From Caulobacter sp. Root343 (GTDB taxonomy: Bacteria > Pseudomonadota > Alphaproteobacteria > Caulobacterales > Caulobacteraceae), in contig NZ_LMDF01000005.1 in the NCBI RefSeq assembly GCF_001425745.1, forward strand, positions 418,829 to 482,828: 64,000 bases of DNA, given 5' to 3'. A model generated the notes under the pieces. It was given only the letters and a program-made list of their open reading frames with translations, was not told the origin of the DNA and ran no database searches. The translations under genes and the position numbers were made by a program. Positions 45,157 to 53,631 of the stretch are shown here, one piece after another; position 1 is the first letter of the stretch, and every line of letters begins with the position of its first letter.

Positions 45157-47214
45157 ATGCCTCAGCTCGACCGTCGCAGCCTGCTCGCCGCCATCGGCGC
45201 CCTGGCCCTGCCGCCCGCCCTGGCCCGCGCCGCCGCGATCGACGCCGACGTCCGCACCGGCACGCTGAACGATGTCGAGCACGTGGTGATCCTGATGCAG
45301 GAGAACCGCAGCTTCGACCATTATTTCGGGACGCTGAACGGCGTGCGGGGGTTTGGCGACCGCTTCCCGATCCCGGTGCGTGACGCTCCGGGCCGCAAGG
45401 ACGCCTCGGTGTTCGTCCAGGCCCACAAGGACAGGCTGCTGGCGCCGTTCGCCCTGGATAGCGCCCGAACCTTCGCCCACATGCGGGTCGAGGGCACGCC
45501 GCACAACTGGACCGACGCCCAGGACGCCTGGGACCAGGGTCGCATGGACCGCTGGCCCGAGGCCAAGCGGCCGTGGTCGATGGGCTACTATCAGCGCGCC
45601 GACATCCCGTTCCAGTTCGCCCTGGCCGACGCCTTCACCCTCTGCGACGCCTATCACTGCTCGACCCAGACCGGCACCAACACAAACCGCCTGTTCCTGT
45701 GGACCGGGACCAACGATCCGCTGGGCAAGGCCGGCGGCCCGTCGATCTCGAACTCGCACGACGACCTGCCCGAAAAGGGCGGCGCCCCGGAGTCCTACAC
45801 CTGGAACACCTATCCCGAGCGGCTGCTGCAGGCGGGCGTCAGCTGGCGCGTCTACCAGGACATGGCCGACAACTTCGACGACAACCCGCTGGCCGGCTTC
45901 AAGAGCTTCCGCGACAGCCACAAGGGCCTGCCAGGCTCGGACCCGCGCCTCAAGCAGCTGGGGCTTTCGACCTGGCACCTGGACAAGCTGCGCGAGGACG
46001 TGCTGGCCGGCCGCCTGCCGCAGGTGTCGTGGATCGTCTCCCCGGCCGGCGATTCCGAGCACCCGATCCCCTCCAGCCCGGCCCAAGGCGCGGACTACAC
46101 CGCCCGGGTGATCGACGCCCTGACCGCCGATCCCAAGGTCTGGGCGCGGACGGCGCTGCTGGTGATGTTCGACGAGAACGACGGCTTCTATGACCACGTC
46201 CCGCCGCCGGCCCCGCCTTCGCGCGACGCGGCCGGCAAGCTGTTGGGCGGCTCCAGCGTCGACCTGACCGGCGAGCACCACCTGGTGCGCAATCCGACCG
46301 AGCGGAAGGCCGAGCGCGACGACCTGATGGGCCGGCCCTACGGCCTGGGCCCGCGCGTGCCGCTGTACGTGATCTCGCCCTGGAGCCGCGGCGGCTGGGT
46401 CGACAGCCAGGTCTTCGACCATACCTCGGTGATCCGCTTCCTGGAGGCGCGCTTCGGCGTGATGGAGCCGAACATCTCGCCCTGGCGGCGGGCGGTGTGC
46501 GGCGACCTGACCTCGTGCTTCGACTTCAAGACCCCGAACGATCGTCCCTTCCCGACCCTGCCGCCGACCGCCGAACCGGCCAAGCGCGCCAATGCCCTCG
46601 GGCGCACCAGGCCGCCGACGCCGGACGCGATCGTCGCGCCGGAGCAGGCCAAGGGGACGCGGCCGTCGCGGGCCCTGCCCTATGGCCTGGCCGTGGACGG
46701 CCGTATCCGGGAAGGGGCCATGACCCTGACCTTCTCGAACGCCGGCAAGGCCGCGGCGGTGCTGCACGTCTACGACCGGCTACGGCTGGACGCGGTCCCG
46801 CGCCGCTACACCGTCGGGCCGGGCAAGCGCCTGGAGGACGCCTGGCCGGCGGGGGCGCATGATCTGTGGGTCCTGGGCCCGAACGGCTTCCATCGTCGGC
46901 TCGCCGGCGAGAACACGGGCGTCGAGATCACCGTCCGCGCCGAGGGCGCGAGCCTGCTGGCGACCGTGACCAACACCCGCCCCGAGCGGCGGACCGTGGT
47001 CATCGACGCCGAGGGCCAGGACCCCTGGCGCGTCGACCTCGCCGGTGTCGATACCCAGGCGCGCGCCTTCCCGACGACGCAGGGTTGGTACGATCTGACC
47101 GTCCGGCTGAACGGCGAGGCCGGATGGCTGCGCCGCTTCGCCGGCCGGATCGAGACCGGCAAGGCCTCGATCAGCGATCCGCTGATGGGCGGGGCGGCGG
47201 TGCTCAGCTTCTGA
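45157..47214 (+). CDS. Phosphocholine-type phospholipase C (acid phosphatase superfamily)
   Basis: 685 residues with a Tat signal (QLDRRSLLAAIGALALPPAL), exported folded. Catalytic domain of the phosphoesterase/AcpA superfamily: VVILMQENRSFDHYFGTLNG (metal/nucleophile region), STQTGTNTNRLFLWTGTNDP, VSWIVSPAGDSEHPIPSSPA, and LVMFDENDGFYDHVPPPAPP. The C-terminal third holds two DUF756-like Ig-type repeats, as in PLC from Pseudomonas and Burkholderia. It hydrolyses phosphatidylcholine or sphingomyelin. GGAGTT site before the ATG. Followed by repeat R3. Confidence 0.94.
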   Translation: MPQLDRRSLLAAIGALALPPALARAAAIDADVRTGTLNDVEHVVILMQENRSFDHYFGTLNGVRGFGDRFPIPVRDAPGRKDASVFVQAHKDRLLAPFALDSARTFAHMRVEGTPHNWTDAQDAWDQGRMDRWPEAKRPWSMGYYQRADIPFQFALADAFTLCDAYHCSTQTGTNTNRLFLWTGTNDPLGKAGGPSISNSHDDLPEKGGAPESYTWNTYPERLLQAGVSWRVYQDMADNFDDNPLAGFKSFRDSHKGLPGSDPRLKQLGLSTWHLDKLREDVLAGRLPQVSWIVSPAGDSEHPIPSSPAQGADYTARVIDALTADPKVWARTALLVMFDENDGFYDHVPPPAPPSRDAAGKLLGGSSVDLTGEHHLVRNPTERKAERDDLMGRPYGLGPRVPLYVISPWSRGGWVDSQVFDHTSVIRFLEARFGVMEPNISPWRRAVCGDLTSCFDFKTPNDRPFPTLPPTAEPAKRANALGRTRPPTPDAIVAPEQAKGTRPSRALPYGLAVDGRIREGAMTLTFSNAGKAAAVLHVYDRLRLDAVPRRYTVGPGKRLEDAWPAGAHDLWVLGPNGFHRRLAGENTGVEITVRAEGASLLATVTNTRPERRTVVIDAEGQDPWRVDLAGVDTQARAFPTTQGWYDLTVRLNGEAGWLRRFAGRIETGKASISDPLMGGAAVLSF

Positions 47215-47219
47215 AACCT

Positions 47220-47317
47220 GTCATCCCGGCCAAGCGCGCAGCGCGCCGAGCCGGGACCGCCGGAAGCGCTGAGCCTGTGGCGGTCCCGGGTCTTCGCTTC
47301 GCTACGCCCGGGATGAC
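47220..47317. repeat. GTCATCCCGG foldback repeat, copy R3
   Basis: Nearly identical to R2 over about 98 bases (differences such as GAGTTTGTGG versus GAGCCTGTGG). Lies between the phospholipase C stop and the M20 peptidase start. Confidence 0.9.
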
Positions 47318-47353
47318 AGTTTAGGGTGCGAGCGACGCTCAAGGATTCGCCGC

Positions 47354-48637
47354 ATGCTCCGCCTCTCCCTGCTCGCCCTGGCCGCCGCCCTGGTCGCCCT
47401 GCCCGCGCACGCCGCGCCGGATCCGGCCAAGGGCGTCGCCAAGCTGGTCGCCTCGCCCGCCTTCAAGGCCGCGGCCGCCAAGCTGGACGCCGACTACGAC
47501 CGCACGGTCGCCGACATCGTCGCCCTGACCGAGATCCCGGCCCCGCCGTTCAAGGAAGAGGCGCGCGCCAAGGCCTATCTGGCGATGCTGAAGGCCCACG
47601 GCTTGTCGAATGTCGAGATGGACGCCGAGGGCAATGTCATGGGCGTGCGGCTCGGGACGGCGACGAAGGGCAAGGGCCCGTTCGTGGTCATCGCCGCCCA
47701 CCTGGACACCGTCTTTCCCGAAGGCACCGACGTGAAGGTCAAGCGCGAGGGGACCCGGCTGATGGCCCCGGGGATCGGCGACGACACCCGCTCGCTGGCC
47801 ACCCTGCTGGCCTATGTCCGCGCGCTGGACGCCGCCGGGATCAAGACCAAGGCCGACATCCTGTTCGTCGGCAATGTCGGCGAGGAAGGTCCGGGCGACC
47901 TGCGCGGCGCGCGGTTCCTGTTCAACAAGGGCCCGTACAAGGGCCGGATCAGCGCCTTCTTCTCGATGGACGGTTCGGACCCGTCGCGGATCGTCGACAA
48001 GGGCGTCGGCTCCAAGCGCTATCGCGTCACCTTCAAGGGCCCGGGCGGCCACAGCTACGGCGCGTTCGGCATCGTCAATCCGATGGCGGCCATGGCCCAG
48101 GCGGTGACCGACCTCTACGCCGTCCAGACGCCGAAACAGCCCAAGACCACCTATTCGGCCAGTGTCACCGGCGGCGGCACCTCGGTCAATTCGATCCCCA
48201 ACAGCGTTTTCATGGAATTCGACATGCGCTCGGAAAGCGCGGCCGAGCTGGCCAAGCTGGACCAGACCCTGGTCGGCATCCTGGACAAGGCTGTCGCGGG
48301 CGAGAACGCCGCCCGCTCCATCCAGGACGGCAAGGTGTCCTACGAGGCCAAGGTGATCGGCGAGCGGCCGGCCGGGAACACGCCCGAAACGGCCGACATC
48401 GTGGTGCTGACGGCGGCGGCGATCTCGGCCCTCGGTTTCAAGCCGGAGCACGAGGACAGCTCGACCGACTCCAACGTGCCGATGAGCCTGGGCATTCCCG
48501 CCGTGACCATCGGGGCCGGCGGCAAGGGCGGCCGCGCCCACGCGCTGGATGAGTGGATCGACGTCGAGAAGGCGCCGACGGTCAAGGGCATGCAGGTCGG
48601 CCTGGCGGCGCTGCTGGCGGCGGCGGGGATGGAGTAA
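47354..48637 (+). CDS. M20-family metallopeptidase, exported
   Basis: 427 residues. Signal peptide MLRLSLLALAAALVALPAHA. Zinc residues: H/D in VIAAHLDTVFPEGTD, the bridging D in MAPGIGDDTRSLATLLAYVR, E-E in FVGNVGEEGPGDLRG; dimerisation domain with PGGHSYGAFGIVNPMAAMAQ. C-terminal STDSNVPMSLGIPAVTIGAG. Likely a periplasmic aminoacyl or dipeptide hydrolase; N-terminal half includes ALTEIPAPPFKEEARAKAYL. Followed by repeat R4. Confidence 0.93.
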   Translation: MLRLSLLALAAALVALPAHAAPDPAKGVAKLVASPAFKAAAAKLDADYDRTVADIVALTEIPAPPFKEEARAKAYLAMLKAHGLSNVEMDAEGNVMGVRLGTATKGKGPFVVIAAHLDTVFPEGTDVKVKREGTRLMAPGIGDDTRSLATLLAYVRALDAAGIKTKADILFVGNVGEEGPGDLRGARFLFNKGPYKGRISAFFSMDGSDPSRIVDKGVGSKRYRVTFKGPGGHSYGAFGIVNPMAAMAQAVTDLYAVQTPKQPKTTYSASVTGGGTSVNSIPNSVFMEFDMRSESAAELAKLDQTLVGILDKAVAGENAARSIQDGKVSYEAKVIGERPAGNTPETADIVVLTAAAISALGFKPEHEDSSTDSNVPMSLGIPAVTIGAGGKGGRAHALDEWIDVEKAPTVKGMQVGLAALLAAAGME

Positions 48638-48645
48638 CAAACCCT

Positions 48646-48728
48646 GTCATCCCGGCGCAAGCCGGGACCGCCGGAAGCGCCGAGCCTGCCGCGGTCCCGG
48701 CTCTACGCTTCGCTTCGGCCGGGATGAC
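48646..48728. repeat. GTCATCCCGG foldback repeat, copy R4
   Basis: Shorter copy (83 bases) with the same ends; it lacks the GCGCGCAGCGCGCC insert of R2/R3 but keeps GGACCGCCGGAAGCGC. Located between convergent M20 and EamA genes. Confidence 0.85.
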
Positions 48729-48744
48729 ACGGTTTTTTGGGGAG

Positions 48745-49701
48745 CTAGGTCGCGACGCTCCCCCGCCGCGTCACCAGCCAGATCCCCGCGCACACCAGCG
48801 CCAAGGCCACGGCGTTCTTCCAGGCCAGCACCGGCTCGTGCAGGAACAGCGCCGACAGCAGCACCCCGAACACCGGGATCAGGAAGTTGAACACCGCCAG
48901 CATGCCGACCGGATTGTGCTTGATCAGCAGGCTCCACAGGGCGAAGGCGGCCGCCGACAGGCCGGCCATGTAGGCCAGCAAGGCCAGTGAGCGAGCGTCG
49001 AAGCCGGAGAGATGGCCGCCCGCGACCACACCGATGGCCAGCAGGGCCGTCCCGCCGATCGCCAGCTGCCAGCCGGTCATCACCATGGGATCGATCTTGC
49101 CCGAGATGCCCTTGCCCCAGATCGACCCGGCCGCCAGCACGAAGGCGGCGGCGACCACGCAGCCTTCGCCCAGCAGGCTAAACTCGAAGTCCAATCCTCC
49201 AACGCCCCTTGGGCCGCCCAGATTCACCGCCAACACGCCCGCGAAACCCAGCAGGCAACCGGCCGCCTTGCGCGGGGTCAGGCGGTCGTCGCGGTACAGG
49301 AAATGGGCCAGGATCACGCCGAAGAACGCGCCGGTGGCGTTCATGATCGACGACTTCACGCCGCTGGCGTGAGCCAGGCCGATATAGAAGAACACGTATT
49401 GCAGGGCGGTCTGGAACAGGCCCAGGCCGACCACCCGGCCGACCATCTCGCGCGGCACGGCGATGGACTTGCGGTTCAAGACGGCCAGGACCAGCAGGAT
49501 CACGCCGGCCGCCAGGAACCGCCAGCCGGCGAACAGCATCTGGGCGGCGGTGTCGGACTTGGCCACGTGCAGCAGGGCGTAGCCGGCCTTCACCGCCGGA
49601 AACGCGCTGCCCCACAGCAGGCAGCACAGCACCGCCATGCCGACGACGAAACGACGATCCTGGTAGAGGTTGTTGGTCACGGCGAACCCGAAAAAAGACA
49701 T
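48745..49701 (-). CDS. EamA-family drug/metabolite transporter
   Basis: 318 residues with ten predicted membrane helices in two EamA repeats: first VGMAVLCCLLWGSAFPAVKA to AAGCLLGFAGVLAVNLGG, second LLGEGCVVAAAFVLAAGSIW to VALALVCAGIWLVTRRG. The internal repeat confirms the DMT superfamily. The cargo (amino acid, nucleobase or drug export) cannot be told. Start at 49701. Confidence 0.92.
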   Translation of the reverse strand: MSFFGFAVTNNLYQDRRFVVGMAVLCCLLWGSAFPAVKAGYALLHVAKSDTAAQMLFAGWRFLAAGVILLVLAVLNRKSIAVPREMVGRVVGLGLFQTALQYVFFYIGLAHASGVKSSIMNATGAFFGVILAHFLYRDDRLTPRKAAGCLLGFAGVLAVNLGGPRGVGGLDFEFSLLGEGCVVAAAFVLAAGSIWGKGISGKIDPMVMTGWQLAIGGTALLAIGVVAGGHLSGFDARSLALLAYMAGLSAAAFALWSLLIKHNPVGMLAVFNFLIPVFGVLLSALFLHEPVLAWKNAVALALVCAGIWLVTRRGSVAT

Positions 49702-49773
49702 CGCCGCCCCGCGAGGGCGGGACGGCGAATGGGGAGGCTTCTAGGCCAAGGATCGCACGCGTTCAACGTTCGT

Positions 49774-49934
49774 CCCTCTCCCCTTGCGGGAGAGGGTGGC
49801 CCGCGAAGCGGGTCGGGTGAGGGGTTGAAGAACGAAACCACCGCGAAGGGCGGTCGATGCAGGGCGCCAAGCCGACAGGACTATCGACCCCTCATCCGGC
49901 CCTTCGGGCCACCTTCTCCCGCAAGGGGAGAAGG
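49774..49934. repeat. CTCTCCCC foldback repeat, copy F2
   Basis: Begins CCCTCTCCCCTTGCGGGAG and ends CTCCCGCAAGGGGAGAAGG, with GGCCCTTCGGGCC near the end. It shares the CCGACAGGACTATCG module with F1 (18663-18820). It lies between the minus-strand EamA gene and the M23 peptidase gene. Confidence 0.88.
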
Positions 49935-49942
49935 AAACCGAG

Positions 49943-51319
49943 CTACCGCAGGCTGCTCTTGACCTTCTCGAGGTCGGCGGCGGCCAGCTTGGGGGTGTCG
50001 TCGCCGCTGACGGCCGCGCCGCCGTCGGCCAGCATGCGGTCGATGCGAGCCTTCTGCGACTTGAACGAGGCCAGTTCCGAGCCGCCCAGGATGGTGCCTT
50101 GCGGGACCTTGGCGCCGATCGGATTGACCCGCTGACCGTTCAGCCAGACCTCGTAGTGCAGGTGCGGGCCGGTCGCCAGGCCGGTGGAGCCGACATAGGC
50201 GACCACCTGGCCCTGGCGCACATGGACGCCCGGACGGATGCCCGGAGCGTAGCGCGAGATGTGGCCGTAGCCGGTGTCCCACTGCCCCGAATGGCGGATG
50301 CGCAGCCAGTTGCCGTAGCCCGACCAGCGGCGGGCCTCCAGCACGACGCCGTCGCCGGCCGCCAGGATCGGGGTGCCGGTGCCGGCCCCGAAGTCGACGC
50401 CCTTGTGGGCGCGGGTGTAGCCCAGGACCGGGTGCTTGCGCTGGCCGAAGGTCGAGGTGATCCGCGCGCCGTCCACCGGGGTGCGCAGCAGGAAGCCTTT
50501 GATGTTCTTGCCCAGCTCGTCGAAGAACTGCGGCTTGCCGTCGCTGTCCTTGCGGTCGAAGGCGTAGAACTTCTGGCCCTTCACCTCCGCGTATTCCAGG
50601 TCGCCGGCCTCGATGGTGCGGCCGCTCTCGGTGACCTTGCGGTCGAAGACCAGGCAGAAGCGGTCGCCCTCGCGGATGTCGCGCGAGAAGTCGATCTTGT
50701 GCGAGAACAGCTTGGCCGCCTCGCTGATCACGGCCGGGGTGCCGCCGACGCTGGCCACGCTCTCGTAGAACGAGCCGTTCATCTCGCCGCAGGCGACCTT
50801 CTTCTCGTCGCGGACCTTCTCCTCCAGCTCGCGCAGGCGCATGGCGCCGTCGAAGGTGCGCGAGACGGTCAGGGTCGAGGACGGGCTGGTGCGCATCGAC
50901 AGGCCGATCAGGCGGGCCGGGCCACGCTGGGAGCGGCGCTGGGCGATCGCGGCCTCGAAGGCCATGCCGGCCTTGATGTTGACGGTGTCGATCGCGCCTT
51001 GAAGCGTGGCGACGACCTGCTGGGCGTCCTCGGGGGCGACGCCGGCGCGCTGCACGGCGCCCAGCAAGGTCTCGCCCGGACGAACCTTGACCGCGACGTT
51101 CTCGGGACGCTCGAAGCCGGGCTGGGCCTCGGCGCTGGCGAAGGCGACGTGCTGCAGGGCGACCAGGGCGGCGGGATCCAGGGCGGCTTTCTCGATCGGC
51201 GCCTTGACGTCGTCAGCCGTCAGCTTCCAGCCCAGTCCCAAGGCGGCGAAGCCGGCCACGGCGGTGAAAACCCTCGGCGCCCAGCGCGTGGCGCTGCGTC
51301 GCGGATCAAATTCCTGCAT
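49943..51319 (-). CDS. M23-family peptidoglycan peptidase, membrane-anchored
   Basis: 458 residues from the ATG at 51319; the upstream frame part is unlikely. One membrane helix near residues 18-38 (VFTAVAGFAALGLGWKLTAD) anchors it. An OapA/LysM-like region (VRPGETLLGAVQRAGVAP), a central domain, then the LytM endopeptidase domain with zinc ligands H-x3-D (HKGVDFGAG) and HLHYEVW, plus the second His in YGHISRYA. All ligands appear present, so it may cleave cross-links. A Caulobacter LdpF-like or ShyA-like hydrolase; which one cannot be stated. Confidence 0.92.
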   Translation of the reverse strand: MQEFDPRRSATRWAPRVFTAVAGFAALGLGWKLTADDVKAPIEKAALDPAALVALQHVAFASAEAQPGFERPENVAVKVRPGETLLGAVQRAGVAPEDAQQVVATLQGAIDTVNIKAGMAFEAAIAQRRSQRGPARLIGLSMRTSPSSTLTVSRTFDGAMRLRELEEKVRDEKKVACGEMNGSFYESVASVGGTPAVISEAAKLFSHKIDFSRDIREGDRFCLVFDRKVTESGRTIEAGDLEYAEVKGQKFYAFDRKDSDGKPQFFDELGKNIKGFLLRTPVDGARITSTFGQRKHPVLGYTRAHKGVDFGAGTGTPILAAGDGVVLEARRWSGYGNWLRIRHSGQWDTGYGHISRYAPGIRPGVHVRQGQVVAYVGSTGLATGPHLHYEVWLNGQRVNPIGAKVPQGTILGGSELASFKSQKARIDRMLADGGAAVSGDDTPKLAAADLEKVKSSLR

Positions 51320-51510
51320 CGTGCCCCCGTCGGTGTCGATGCCGCGCAAGTCAAAATGACACGGCTGGGAAGCCCCCCAGCAATCGTCGGGCCGGAACAT
51401 GCTTAGCCGCGCTCCCGACGGCAAGGACTATTCGGCGCTTCGGTCGATTTGTCACGGCTTGGTTAACGTCGGTTAAGACCCGAACCGTAACCATATGATC
51501 CAAATAAGAA

Positions 51511-51535
51511 AACGCCCACCTTGCGGGTGGGCGTT
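51511..51535 (-). terminator. ctrA terminator
   Basis: AACGCCCACC and GGTGGGCGTT form a perfect 10-bp stem with a 5-base loop. On the minus strand it is followed by TTCTTATTTGG, a T-rich stretch 42 bases after the ctrA stop. Confidence 0.9.
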
Positions 51536-51577
51536 TCTGGGTACGCTTTACTGTTACGCTTACTGAACTTGGAGCGA

Positions 51578-52273
51578 TTAGGCCGCGTTGACCTGCTCGT
51601 TCGGGTCGCGCAGCACGTAGCCGCGGCCCCAGACCGTCTCGATGTGGTGCTTGCCGTGGGCCGAGGCCGCCAGCTTCTTGCGCAGCTTGCAGATGAAGAC
51701 GTCGATGATCTTCAGCTCGGGCTCGTCCATGCCGCCGTACAGGTGGTTCAGGAACATCTCCTTGGTCAGGGTCGTGCCCTTACGCAGGGAGAGCAGCTCC
51801 AGCATCTGGTATTCCTTGCCGGTCAGGTGAACGCGGTTGCCGTTCACTTCCACCGTCTTGGCGTCCAGGTTCACGATGATGTCGCCGGTCTTGATGACCG
51901 ATTGCGCGTGACCCTTCGAACGACGGACCACCGCGTGGATGCGGGCGATCATCTCGTCCTTGTGGAACGGCTTGGTCATGTAGTCGTCGGCGCCGCCCGA
52001 GAAGGTCTTCACCTTCGTATCGATTTCCGACGAGCCCGACAGGATCATGATCGGCGTGTTGATCTTCGCGACCCGCAGGGTGCGCAGAACATCGATGCCG
52101 CTCATGTCCGGAAGATTGAGATCGAGCAGGATAAGATCGTAATCGTAGATCTTGCCCAGATCGACACCTTCCTCACCCAGATCCGTCGTATAGACGTTGA
52201 AGCCTTCAGACTTCAGCATCAGTTCGATGGTCTGCGCCGTCGCGCTGTCATCCTCGATCAACAGTACGCGCAT
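51578..52273 (-). CDS. ctrA: Cell-cycle master regulator CtrA
   Basis: OmpR-type response regulator controlling DNA replication initiation, cell division, flagellum and pilus genes. 231 residues, exactly the Caulobacter length: receiver with D51 in [13 protein letters not shown], phospho-pocket EDD (residues 7-9), K in [11 protein letters not shown], and winged-helix DNA-binding domain with [15 protein letters not shown] and [16 protein letters not shown]. The C-terminal NAA resembles the ClpXP degradation signal. Start at the ATG at 52273 after GGAGGGGCTC, not at the longer frame. It is transcribed toward the M23 gene; its promoters lie in 52274-52430. Confidence 0.98.
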   Translation of the reverse strand: MRVLLIEDDSATAQTIELMLKSEGFNVYTTDLGEEGVDLGKIYDYDLILLDLNLPDMSGIDVLRTLRVAKINTPIMILSGSSEIDTKVKTFSGGADDYMTKPFHKDEMIARIHAVVRRSKGHAQSVIKTGDIIVNLDAKTVEVNGNRVHLTGKEYQMLELLSLRKGTTLTKEMFLNHLYGGMDEPELKIIDVFICKLRKKLAASAHGKHHIETVWGRGYVLRDPNEQVNAA

Positions 52274-52704
52274 GAGCCCCTCCACGCCAAATCTGGCGTA
52301 TTCGAACGTCTTAGGCGGAAGTCCGCCGATAAACCCTTCGGCCACTGTGCCCGAGAGTTAATTTAAGACTGGTTAATGGTGAATGTTTCCGTTGGTCGAA
52401 TGGTTAATCTGATTTGCGAATCGGGTGCAAGCGGCGTGCGGCCCCTTGGACACATTGGTCGCAGGCGTCGCAGGGCTCCTTTCCAAGACCCTAATAGGGG
52501 TCGCCAAATCCCTAAAATCCGTGCGCTTGCAACGATCCGAACGCCGTTACGCGGTTAAGGCTCCGTCGCCCGCCGTTCGCTCCTGAGGCGAGATTGCGGC
52601 GTTCTGTCGCGAGAATTTGAACGCCATGCCGGCGCTTGAAAACGCCTCTCGTCGCCGACGTCCTTCGGCGGATTCTGGGGCCGCGACGCCCCGTCGCAGG
52701 GCGC
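52274..52704. promoter_or_regulatory. ctrA promoter region with CtrA-like boxes and a GANTC site
   Basis: Read on the minus strand this 431-base gap has, from the start codon outward, an ACGCCA/TGGCGT hairpin at 52282-52297, a cluster of TTAA boxes (52358-52361, 52363-52366, 52373-52376; one pair spaced by 6 instead of the classical 7), another TTAA at 52404-52407, and GAATC (GANTC, CcrM site) at 52418-52422. This mirrors the two-promoter, methylation-sensitive, autoregulated control of Caulobacter ctrA. The upstream remainder to 52704 shows no gene. Confidence 0.8.
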
Positions 52705-53478
52705 TCAGGCGATATTGTCGTCCGCCAGCCAGCCGGCGGCGCGAAGCTTGGCCACGGAGGCGCGGCTGACGGGGGCTGTTTCGCCGTCGATCAGCCGCAG
52801 GCGCAGGTTCCGGCCGTCGCGCTCGACGCCAATGATCGCCCGCCGCGCCACCCACCACGAGCGATGGGTCTGCAACCCCTCGACGCCCGTAAGCCCGGCC
52901 GTGACCCGGCCTAGGGGCCCCATCTCCAGGCGTGAGCCGTGCTCGGTGCGGATCCGGACATAGTGGTCCTCCATCCGCAGATAGAGGATGGCGCCGGGAT
53001 CGACGGCCGGCGGGGCGTCGACCGGAACCAGCGGCGCGACGCCTCGCGGGCGCACCCGCACACGCAGGAAATAGTAGATGACGACGATCGGGGTGGCGGT
53101 GGCGACGCACTGGCCATACCAGGCCAGCGGCGACACGGCGTGAGCGATCTGCGGCCAGAAGGCGACGGCGATCGCGCGTAGCGGCGGCGCCTGTATCGCG
53201 CTTCCGAACAGGATGACGAGAGGGACCGTCGCCCAGTCCGGCGCGCCGATCCGGCGCGCGCCCGCCGCGGCCAGTCGCGTCAGGCAGCCGAACAGCAGAA
53301 ACCCGCTGATCATGCCGCCGACCCAATAGGCGATCCGCAGCGGCGGGTTGTCGTTGAAGAAGCTGCCGAACGGCCCCATCAGCCCCAGCAGCAGCCCGAT
53401 CCCGGCGCCCACGGTCAGGTCGACCGCCCATTCGCGGGCAGTCCCCAGCAGCGGCGGGTTGGAAGCGTGGGCGGTCAT
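52705..53478 (-). CDS. LytTR-type membrane transcription regulator upstream of ctrA
   Basis: 257 residues from the ATG at 53478 with GGAAGGGT before it. Four hydrophobic helices occupy residues 15-150 (VDLTVGAGIGLLLGLMGPFG, RIAYWVGGMISGFLLFGCLT, WATVPLVILFGSAIQAPPLR, CVATATPIVVIYYFLRVRVR), then a LytTR DNA-binding domain (ILYLRMEDHYVRIRTEHGSR, GLQTHRSWWVARRAIIGVER, LRLRLIDGETAPVSRASVAK). It lacks a receiver and is anchored in the membrane. Same strand as ctrA, which it precedes by 431 bases. Target unknown. Confidence 0.9.
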   Translation of the reverse strand: MTAHASNPPLLGTAREWAVDLTVGAGIGLLLGLMGPFGSFFNDNPPLRIAYWVGGMISGFLLFGCLTRLAAAGARRIGAPDWATVPLVILFGSAIQAPPLRAIAVAFWPQIAHAVSPLAWYGQCVATATPIVVIYYFLRVRVRPRGVAPLVPVDAPPAVDPGAILYLRMEDHYVRIRTEHGSRLEMGPLGRVTAGLTGVEGLQTHRSWWVARRAIIGVERDGRNLRLRLIDGETAPVSRASVAKLRAAGWLADDNIA

Positions 53479-53631
53479 ACCCTTCCTATAGAGCGACGTT
53501 GCGCGGAGTCGCCAGTCCGACCCGTTCGCCGCCTCGCGAACCCGTTCGCCCATTCGCGCAGGAGCGCTGGCGAGCCGCCATCCGGGCCGTCACAGCGGGG
53601 ACATCGTTCACCGTTCAGGACCCCCGGACCC

